In this document: piece by piece, positions 56,229 through 64,000 of the stretch
Position numbering within the stretch: position 1 is the stretch's first letter
Layout: each line of letters starts with the position of its first letter
NCBI RefSeq assembly: GCF_910594005.1
Contig: NC_057841.1
Span: 9,471,001-9,535,000, forward strand
Length of the DNA stretch: 64,000 nt
DNA from: Cervus elaphus
Taxonomy: Eukaryota; Chordata; Mammalia; Artiodactyla; Cervidae
Reading direction: 5' to 3'
The notes under the pieces: generated by a model
What the model saw: only the letters and a program-made list of their open reading frames with translations
Databases searched by the model: none
What the model was told of the DNA's origin: nothing
Program-made: the position numbers and the translations under genes

Positions 56229-56610
56229 AATGCTCCTACAGAAGAGGAATTGGGCCCACATTTCCCTTAAGGAGGAGTGGCAAATGACAGTAATGGGTTT
56301 CTTTGGTGATGACTGCTGAACATGGCCTGGAAATTGCTGGTAGTTTCACAAACACAGCACCGTATCAGGCTCTTCAGGGTGGAAACATGGACTTTGAAAC
56401 TTGGATTTCTGTCTCTGTCATTTTTCAGCTGATTTAGTCAGGTAGCTCCTTTGTAGCATCCTTGGAACTCTACTTGGCCCTGGAGTTGCATAACCACATA
56501 AGTATGTGATTTAATAAAGTCCTGGGAAGTGTTGGCCGGATGAAAAATCAGAGCCTTTTATTGAACTGAGGATGTTCTTTTGTAGACTGTCCCTCTCTCC
56601 TTCCTGGTTT
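56229..56610. other. No feature recognised
   Basis: Single-copy-looking DNA between the L1 tail and the inverted BovB. Confidence 0.5.
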
Positions 56611-57236
56611 TGCTCAGCTCAGTTCAGTCGCTCAGCTGTGTCTGACTCTTTGCGACCCTTTGCAGGACGCCAGGCTTCCGTGTCCATCACCAACTCCTGG
56701 GGCTTACTCAAACTCATGTCCATCAAGTCGATGATGCCATCCAACCATCTCATCCTCTTTCATCCCCTTCTCTTCCTGTCTTCAATCTTTCCCAGCATCA
56801 GGGTCTTGTCCAATGAGTCAGTTCTTTCCATCAGGTGGCCAAAGTACTGGAATTTCAGCCTCAGCATCAGTCCTTCCAATGAATACCGAGGACTGATCTC
56901 CTGTAGGATGGACTGGTTGGATCTCCTTGCAGTCCAAGGGACTCTCAAGAGTCTTCTCCAACACCATAGTTCAAAAGCATCAATTCCTCAGTGCTCAGCT
57001 TTCTTCACAGTCCAACTCTCACATCCATACATGACCACTGGAAAAACCGTATATAAGTTAAATAAGCAGGGTGAGAATATACAGCTTCGATGTACTCCTT
57101 TCCTGATTTGGAACCAGTCATATTTGGAATCAGACATGTTGTTGCATGTCCGGTTCTAACTGTTGCTTCTTGACCTGCATACACATTTCTTACCAAGCAG
57201 GTCAGGTGGTCTGGTATTCCCATCTCTTTAAGAAAG
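56611..57236 (-). mobile_element. BovB LINE, 3' portion of a 5'-inverted copy
   Basis: Antisense BovB from the 3' end (CAGCTCAGTTCAGTCGCTCA) to GGTATTCCCATCTCTTTAAG. A large part of the RT/YADD region is deleted at about 57048. The 195-codon plus frame (56572-57159) is antisense to BovB coding sequence and not a gene. Confidence 0.92.
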
Positions 57237-57880
57237 TAGAAGTAGAGGGGGAAAAAAATAGAGAAAAACAACAGAAAGGGAAAGACTAGAGATCTCTTCA
57301 AGAAAATTAGAGATACCAAGGGGACATTTCTTGCAAAGATGGGCACAATTAAGCACAGAAATAGTATGGACCTAACAGAAGCAGAAGATATTAAGAAGAG
57401 GTGGCAAGAATACACAGAAGAACTATACTAAAAAGATCTTCATGACCCAGATAACCACAGTGGTGTGATCACTGACCTAGAGCCAGACATCCTGGAATGT
57501 GAAGGGAAGTGGGTCTTAGGAAGCATCACTACGAACAAAGCTAGTGGATGTGATGGATTCCAGTTGAGCTATTTCAAATTGTAAAAGATGATGCTGTGAA
57601 AGTGGTGCACTCAATATGCCAGCAAATTCAGAAAACTCAGCAGTGGCCACAGGACTGGAAAAGGTCAGTTTTCATTCCAATCCCAAAGAAAGGCAATGCC
57701 AAAGAATGCTCAAACTACTGCACAATTGCCCTCATCTCACATGCTAGCAAAGTAATGCTCAAAATTCTCCAAGCTAGGCTTCAACAGTACGTGAACCGTG
57801 AACTTCCAGATGTTCAAGCTGGATTTAGAAACGGTGGAGGAACCAGAGATCAAATTGCCAACATCCATTGGATCATCGCT
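57237..57880 (+). mobile_element. BovB LINE, inverted 5' portion (early reverse transcriptase)
   Basis: Sense BovB upstream of and into the reverse transcriptase. GAAAGACTAGAGATCTCTTC and GAAGAGGTGGCAAGAATACA lead to a 120-codon frame (57596-57958). Its first part encodes early RT with the WKRSVFIPIPKKGN and AGFRNGGGTRDQI segments. It lies head-on to the 3' portion, the layout left by twin priming. Confidence 0.9.
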
Positions 57881-57974
57881 GGTTTTGCTATTTGGCTTTT
57901 TATTGTTCACTTGAAAGATGGTGTTGAGAGGATTGGAAAAGGTTTGACATGTAAGTGAGTTTAGTTTACAAGCT

Positions 57975-58138
57975 GGGCTTCCCTGGTGGCTCAAACAATA
58001 AAGAACTTGCCTGGAATGCAGGAGATCTGGGTTTGATCCCTGGGTCAGGAAGATTCCCTGGAGAAGGAAATGGCTCTCCACTCCAGTATTCTTGCCTGGA
58101 GAACTCCATGGACAGAGGAGCCTGATGGGCTACAGAAC
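57975..58138 (+). mobile_element. Bov-tA SINE, 3'-shortened
   Basis: GGGCTTCCCTGGTGGCTCAA head, CACTCCAGTATTCTTGCCTG body, ending at GGGCTACAGAACATG. The usual final 40 bp is missing. Confidence 0.9.
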
Positions 58139-58275
58139 ATGTTCATGTTTTTGGAAAGCAATTTGCTTATCTTTTTATCCTAGTCTGTCATATGATAGAG
58201 ATTTTGGAAACAAAAATATAGTGAAAATACCTGGGTAATAAATCCACTTCTTTAAGTGGATGTAAGATTGCTCTT

Positions 58276-58505
58276 GGACTTCTGTAGTGGCTCACCAGTA
58301 GAGAATCTACCTGCAATGTAGGAGCTGCAGAAGACTCCAGTTCGATGCTTGGGTTGGGAAGATACTCTGGAGGAAGGCATGGTAACCCTTTCCAGTATTC
58401 TTGCCTGGAGAATCCCCATGGGCAGAGGCGCCTGGTGGGCTACAATCTGTAGGGTTGCACAGAGTTGGACACGACTGAAGCAATTTAGCACGCATGCATG
58501 CATGA
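58276..58505 (+). mobile_element. Bov-tA SINE
   Basis: GGACTTCTGTAGTGGCTCAC head, CCAGTATTCTTGCCTGGAGA body, GAGTTGGACACGACTGAAGC and a GCATGCATGCAT end. Confidence 0.92.
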
Positions 58506-59860
58506 GAATGTAAAAGCAATAAAAGTTTGGATGGTATTCCATATTTATTATTTACTCAAAGACAACGCTTCTGTTTTTCATATGAATTCATTATTTGTTA
58601 ATTATTTGCAACAACCCGCCAAATCATGCAAATGTCACTGTTTTCTTTCAATTACAGTTCCACAGAAGAAAAGGTAGCAAAGAGAAAAAGAAAATGTAAG
58701 AAATATCTCATTTTATGTAAAAACGTGTGTTTCTGAAAAACTGAGCAACACTTGGGTAATAAAAGAACCCGTACCTTAAAAAAAGAGAGAAAGTTTTGTG
58801 TGTCCCCTACATCTTGACTCTGTCCTGTTGATGGTTTGACAGGGCTGCGTCCTTCACTAGACTTGATGATGGAGGAAGAAGAAACGTCTTCCAAGCGAGC
58901 AGAGAAGCAGGGTGGGTTGATTTTTCTTAAAAAGTCGACGCTGCAAACCATACATTAACTACCACTTAGGTTTGTTCCTTTCCTGCAGGGCTGTGGGTGA
59001 GTCATCTTGGTTCATTATTCTTTAAAAATAACCCAGAAGACGCGTTGACAACTGAAGGAAGCCCACCTCTGGCGTTTAAGAAACCTGCTAGGTCCCCTCC
59101 TGCCGGGCAGGGAGGGGCTCCGTGCTGGGCAGCGCATGCGCCGTCTCCAAATAGCGGTCTGCTCACCTGCGAGGAGAGCATCGCCCCAAGGACGGAAAGC
59201 CTTCAGTAGATTTTCACAACCCAGCTCTGTAATGCACTTTGCTGAGTCTTTCATGAAAGGAGTCATTTCTTAATTTTGCTGGCGATACCGTGCGAAAGTA
59301 TCAGCATCTTTATGTTCTGTTTCCTGAATAAATCAACCCCCTGTCAATTCAGTTGTGGCAGAAAGGTAGAGAAAAGGGAGGAATCCTTTATTTTGCACTG
59401 ACAATTTAAATGTTATATATGCGGAATCATCCCTAACTGCATCCGCCTACCCTCCCTTCTTCCTTCCTTCTATCCTTTCTTTCTCCTTTCCCTCCTTTCC
59501 TTCTTCGATATATGTTAAATATTCAGAAATCTTTCTGGGTGCAGGGCACAAATTGGTTAAGAAAAGCATATATATCCAGACAGGTAATAATCTAGCAAGA
59601 TGTGTTTTGAGCTACATATATATACATTTGCATTTTATAATAACCATATTTTAAAAATAACTAAAGAGAATCAGGTAAAATGAATTTGAGTTATGTATTT
59701 GATTTGATTAAATCCTATGCATCCGAAAAGAGTATCATTGAAATCCTTTCCTTTTTTTGGTTCTGCATCTTCAAAGTTTGCTGTATATGTTTTTTCTCCA
59801 ATTCTTGTGTTTTTTCTAATCTTTGTTTCTGTTGCAGACAACTTTGAATTCTGAATCCCT
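58506..59860. other. Repeat-poor DNA with a CpG patch and a CT-rich tract
   Basis: 59038-59200 is CpG-enriched and holds GCGCATGCGC at 59132-59141. 59450-59506 is an impure (TTCC)n/(CCTT)n polypyrimidine tract. No gene claimed. Short frames at 58997-59209 (plus) and 59015-59266 (minus) overlap. Confidence 0.5.
59450..59506. repeat. CT-rich polypyrimidine tract
   Basis: CCTCCCTTCTTCCTTCCTTC and related units, nearly all pyrimidine on the plus strand. Confidence 0.85.
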
Positions 59861-59963
59861 CCAGGTTTATTGAAATATAATTTACATATAATGTGATGTG
59901 ACTTTAAGGTATACAACAAAGTGACTTGATACGCTTACATACTGTGAATTGATTACTACTTTT

Positions 59964-60186
59964 GGGTTTCCCAAGTGGCTCAGTGGATAAAGAATCCACC
60001 TGCAATGCAGAAGACACAGGAGATCTGGGTTTGATTTCTGGTCAGCATTATTCCCTGGAGGAGGAAATGGCAACCTATTCCAGTATTCTTGCCTGAAAAA
60101 TCCCATGAATAGAGTAGCCTGACAGGCTTTAGTCCAAAGCATTGCAAAGAGTCAGCCATGACTGAGCTACTAAGCATAGCACATAG
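59964..60186 (+). mobile_element. Bov-tA SINE nested in L1
   Basis: GGGTTTCCCAAGTGGCTCAG, CAACCTATTCCAGTATTCTT, AGAGTCAGCCATGACTGAGC. Diverged, so an older copy. Confidence 0.92.
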
Positions 60187-60366
60187 TCTCTGAGTCTAAA
60201 CCTGTATAGGGGTAGTTAACACCTCCATCACCTTACATAGTTATGTTTATTTTTGGTGTGCTGTGAGTATTCAACATGTACTCTCCTAGCAAATTTCAAG
60301 TGTATAATACAGTATTTTAACTATAGTCACCATGTTGTACATTAGATCCCCAGAACTTATTCATCT

Positions 60367-60483
60367 ATTTTTTTCTTTTTTTGGCTGCTCTTCATGGCAT
60401 GAGGACTTTGTCAACCAGGGGTCGAACTTGCAACCTCTGCAGTGGAAGTGCAGAGTCTTAACCTCTGGACCACCAAGAAAGCC
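60367..60483 (-). mobile_element. CHR-type SINE nested in L1
   Basis: Antisense: TTTTTTTGGCTGCTCTTCAT, CCAGGGGTCGAACTTGCAAC, CTGGACCACCAAGAAAGC. TTCATCT at 60360-60366 and 60484-60490 is the target-site duplication. Confidence 0.88.
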
Positions 60484-60760
60484 TTCATCTTACAACTGGA
60501 GGCTTGCACACTTTGACCAACATCTCCCCATTCCTCGCCCCCCACCACCTGCCCCAGAATCAGGCAACCATCACCCTACTCTATTTCTATGAACTTGGCC
60601 TTTTCAGATTCCACATGTAAGAAAGTCATATAATATTTGTCTTTCTCTGTTTGATTTGTTTCACTTAGCAAAATGCTCTCAAGGTCCATCCATGTCACAT
60701 GTGACATGATTTCTTTCTTTCTCACAGCTGAATAACATTTTATCATATATATGTGGCATA

Positions 60761-61520
60761 GTAAGTAGGAGAAGAAGATTGTTCCAGAAGGAAGGAGTAC
60801 TACAAAATAGAAAAGCGATGAGAAAATATTCTTTGCCAAACAGTTAGAAGAAGCTCTGAGTGATCCAGTTCAGAGTGTAGAGGTTTGGGATGGAATTACG
60901 GTGAGTTTGAGGTTGCTAATGAACACTGTGGACCAGGAGAAGGACATCTATCCATGATTAGCAAAATCTGAAAAATTGTGCTTTAATAGTTTTGTACCAT
61001 TGCTAATTTTCTGGTTTTGATAATCATGCTATGGTTATGTACAGTGTTGTCTGAAAAGAAATTGGTAGAGTTTTTGGATCTATTGGAACTCGGATTATTT
61101 TTACATGTTTAGGTCTGAAAAATGAAAAGCTGAAAATGAAAAAGCTCACTAAAGCCGCCTTAGGGACTGACAACTTTCTATCACTCTTCCCCTTGAAATC
61201 TGTGTCCAGATCATCCCTTCAGACCATTGGAATCAGAAAAAAGGAGAGGTAGGAAATGATTAGTAGACTTTTGGAATCGTCAATGCAGAAGTGAGGAAGG
61301 GTAATTTATTTAGGATTATGGATGCTGGAAAATAAACACGTAGGGGGCAGAGAAAAGAAAATGGCAGCACCATAGAATCAGCTTCTGTCTCGTGAGATGG
61401 CATTAAAAGTGGTTTCTGCATTAGCAGCTCCTTTAAGAATGAATAATTGAGTTCACATACTACCTACTAATGGCACCTTGGGACATTTATCACAGGAAAA
61501 CGAAGGCTTGTTATCAAGCA
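60761..61520. other. No feature recognised
   Basis: AT-rich single-copy-looking DNA between two L1 pieces in opposite orientations. Confidence 0.45.
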
Positions 61521-61870
61521 GGAAACTGTACAGAGATGCCTGCATCAGCTTTATTCATAGTAGCCAACGACGGAAAACTCCCAAGCATCCAGTGGGTAAA
61601 TGGTTAATGGACAGCAGCGCTCCCATAATAAACTGTTGATTATCACTTGGATGAAATGTTAGTGAAATTATGCTGAATGGAAAACGCCAATTTCAAAAGG
61701 ATACCTACTGCGTGACTTCAGTGATGTAACATTCATGGGATAAAATAATTTTGGGGATGGAGAGTCAATGACTGGTTGCCAGGAGTTGGGGCGGCGGGGG
61801 AGGGGGCTGGTGTGACTATAAAGGGACAGAGGGAGGGTGTCTTGCGTGGACCAGGGAAAATGATGGTCAC
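61521..61870 (+). mobile_element. L1 3' region, sense
   Basis: CAGCTTTATTCATAGTAGCC, GTAAATGGTTAATGGACAGC, GCTGAATGGAAAACGCC, CTGGTTGCCAGGAGTTGGGG. Old L1 3' sequence without coding potential. Confidence 0.7.
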
Positions 61871-61877
61871 GCAAGGC

Positions 61878-62096
61878 TGTGCGTGCTGTCGCTTCAGTCA
61901 CTTCTGACTCTTTGTGACCCCATGGACTGTAGCCCACCAGGCTCCACTGTCCATGGGATTCTCCAGGCAAGAATACTGGAGTAGATTGCCATGCCCTCCT
62001 CCAGGGCATCTTCCTGACCCAGGGATCAAACCCACATCTCTTAGTCTCCTGCATTGGCAGGTGGGTTCTTTACCACTAGTGCCACCTGGGAAACCC
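61878..62096 (-). mobile_element. Bov-tA SINE
   Basis: Antisense: TCGCTTCAGTCACTTCTGAC, CCAGGCAAGAATACTGGAGT, TTTACCACTAGTGCCACCTG. Followed by short TA and CA runs. Confidence 0.93.
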
Positions 62097-62127
62097 ACAT
62101 AGGGTTATATATATATGATAAAATTCC

Positions 62128-62155
62128 ATGCACACACACACACGCACACACACAC
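62128..62155 (+). repeat. (CA)n microsatellite
   Basis: CACACACACACACGCACACA-type run 30 bp right of a Bov-tA head. Confidence 0.9.
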
Positions 62156-64000
62156 GAGTTCATGTACTGACGAGAAAATCTGAGTAAGTGCTGTGGATTG
62201 TACTGATGCCACTTCTTGCGTTTGGAATGCTACTCCCGTTATTCAAGATAATCATGTTGTGGGTGGCTGGGGAAAGGGTGCAGGGGACCTCCCTGTGCAG
62301 CTCTTTGCAGCCTCTTGGGAGTCTATAAAAAACAAATCTAAATAGAAAGTTAAAAATGGCTTCTGCTCTTGCCATTGTTTGCTTTAAGGAGGATCCAGGA
62401 ATAGGCTGCAGTACTTTTCACATGAGTACAATGAAAAAATGCGTTTCCTGACTGTACCTGCTTTACGGCCGGGTTTTGGCCCTCAGAGTTACTTATTAAG
62501 TCATGGACGGGAGGTGCTGTAGACAGACATACACTATGGGGGCTAGCGTGCACCTTCAGGGTTCTGACTGTCTGGTGATCAAGCCTGGTCCTGATCTCCT
62601 TGCATCTAAACTTGTGAAATGAGCAAACAGACACTAGCTTTCCTTTCTCTCTTCATCCCCCTCCCTCTCAGGACCACCAGCTTCCTTGAGGAGCCCCTGG
62701 AAGCTCCCTGCAGGCTTCAGTGGCTCTCATTTAGACAGAGACAGCCCCGCTCCACCTGACCCATCTGCCAACATTCTCTCTGAACCCCCTTTTCCTGGTC
62801 CATCTAAGACGTGTGATGATAGAAGTGGATCCGAGGTCCTGTGCTCCTGAAAGTTTTTAAGCACACGTGATGTGTAAGAGGACTTAGACGGCTGTCATAA
62901 CCCGGGCGCTCCTTCCCGCGGCCACTGAAACCGCCGGTGTCTGCGTGTCCTCTGCTCTGTCATGCTGCAGTCCGGGGCAGCTCCCTGTCCTTCATTCTCG
63001 GGACATTTCCTCTCTCTGTTTCAGGGGCACACAGCTCCCTGTATCCTTCTTCTCCTGTGCTGGCTGGCTGTCTTCCTGCCACCAACATTTGAACTCATGA
63101 TCCACTAAGGATCTTGTCTGTCTTGTTCAGGCAGGATCTCTCGTGCTTTTTACAAAAGGGTGAATATGTGCATTCCACATTGGCTGGATTTCTACCTAAC
63201 TTTTGAAGTAAGTGTTCAAGTTTTTAGCCATTTGGGAAGGAAGCTAGCTTTTATCTTATATAATTTTATCTTACAAAAAATTTGATTACCTAGTTGGCAT
63301 CAGTATCTTCATCAACATCTTGAAATGTTTGTAGACAAATCAGTTGGGTTTTGCTCCTCTTGTTCCATCACTAGTTCATGGCAGCATTTGTTCACTGTTG
63401 TAAACTAATTACATGAAACTCTTCAAGGAACTCAGGGTCAAATGTACAGGGTGTGAGGTACTTAGCGATCCCAGCAGTCTGCCCTGGGTATTTGCAAGGG
63501 TGAGGATGTTCTTCAGCTACACAGAGCAGATGCTTAGGGCCTCAGGCACAGGATGGAGGACAGAGCCTGGAGGCTGTGAACCCACATGGAACAGGCGGCC
63601 GCAGTCCAAGTGATGCCAATGTCGCCTAATGACGTGACCTCCTGGCGGCTGCAGTATGAAGCTTCTTGAATTATAGGTCCAACTTTGGAGAAAGCTGGAA
63701 AAGCAAGTGAAAGCCCGTTTTATTCTGTTTCATTTCATTAAGAAGCCATCTCATCACCTCATTGTTTAGGGGCCACTTTATTGCTTTCGCACGGGCTGGA
63801 ATAAGTCTGCGGGATGGAGGTAGAAACTTGGGGAATTAGAGCCGCCACACAATTAGCCTTACATAATCCTGCGCGGCCGCCCTCTGCCTCTGAGCTCCGG
63901 AACAGCAGCGCGCAGAAGTGGGCGGGAAACTGCCTAATAGCTGCGGGGAGAGGCTGATTTGCATTTATGTCTGTTCTGCGAAATTATTTTGGGAGAATTT
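62156..64000. other. Repeat-free right end, becoming CpG-richer
   Basis: I see no transposon in 1.85 kb, the longest repeat-free run of the window. No open frame is convincing. The last 400 bases carry two GCGGCCGC sites, GC box, octamer and ATTA cores. See the finding for this region. Confidence 0.5.

Larger units (their letters stand above)
59861..60760 (-). mobile_element. Ancient L1 3' UTR, antisense, with two nested SINEs
   Basis: GGTTTATTGAAATATAATTT, CATGTTGTACATTAGATCCC, GGCAACCATCACCCTACTCT and CAAGGTCCATCCATGTCACA occur in antisense L1 order across the gaps left by SINEs at 59964-60186 and 60367-60483. Confidence 0.72.

Noticed and set aside
56572..57159. 195-codon plus-strand frame
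   Set aside because: It is the antisense of BovB ORF2 sequence, a common open antisense frame in BovB copies.
58830..58970. Possible exon encoding an acidic MMEEEETSS-like peptide after a TTTGACAG acceptor-like site
   Set aside because: No polypyrimidine tract of quality, no matching donor, and an opposing open frame on the other strand. Not enough to call an exon.
1..64000. A novel multi-gene system, tRNA, rRNA, snRNA or miRNA cluster
   Set aside because: I looked on both strands for tRNA-like folds other than SINE heads, U6 or 7SK starts and clustered open frames, and saw none that I can support.

Overview
The window is nuclear DNA from a ruminant artiodactyl, most likely a bovid or a close relative. 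The diagnostic evidence is the repeat content. I count 29 copies or fragments of the tRNA-headed Bov-tA/BOV-A2 SINE, ten BovB (RTE-clade) LINE insertions, ruminant-type L1 3' ends and five CHR (tRNA-Glu-derived) SINEs. Older mammalian repeats (MIR, L2, a CR1/L3-like LINE, MER5A, MaLR LTRs, ancient L1) lie beneath them. I cannot tell cattle, sheep, goat or deer apart from sequence alone.

I found no protein-coding gene, exon set, tRNA, rRNA or other RNA gene that I can support. Open frames are short, usually overlap other open frames, and the best ones are BovB coding remnants, GC-rich chance frames or a microsatellite. The window reads as intergenic sequence or one or more large introns.

Layout: 1-7.4 kb is AT-rich sequence with old repeats. 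7.37-8.36 kb is a 993-bp microsatellite of (CA)n/(TA)n blocks with unbroken pyrimidine-purine alternation, followed to 9.17 kb by decayed AT-rich DNA split by a SINE. 9-18 kb holds MIR, L2, BovB and CHR copies. 18.1-19.0 kb is a BovB copy with an 18-bp target-site duplication, split by a solo retroviral LTR. 19-28 kb has long repeat-poor stretches and a possible poly(A)-tail-only insertion. 28.9-31 kb is L1-rich. 36-37 kb is an old L1. 41.7-45.3 kb is a dense retroelement stack that includes a three-level nest (L1 in BovB in a CR1/L3-like relic). 47.5-48.8 kb holds a MaLR LTR and L1. 55.7-57.9 kb has an L1 tail and a BovB copy with a 5' inversion. 59.9-62.1 kb is L1 carrying nested SINEs. From about 62.2 kb to the end I see no repeats. 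The last 400 bases become CpG-richer, with two NotI sites, a GC box, an octamer and several ATTA cores, which may be the edge of a regulatory element or CpG island outside the window.

There is no operon-like cooperation to describe. The biology visible here is retrotransposition history: L1 and BovB endonuclease-mediated insertion with target-site duplications, SINE parasitism, 5' inversions and nesting. I did not find a convincing new multi-gene system.
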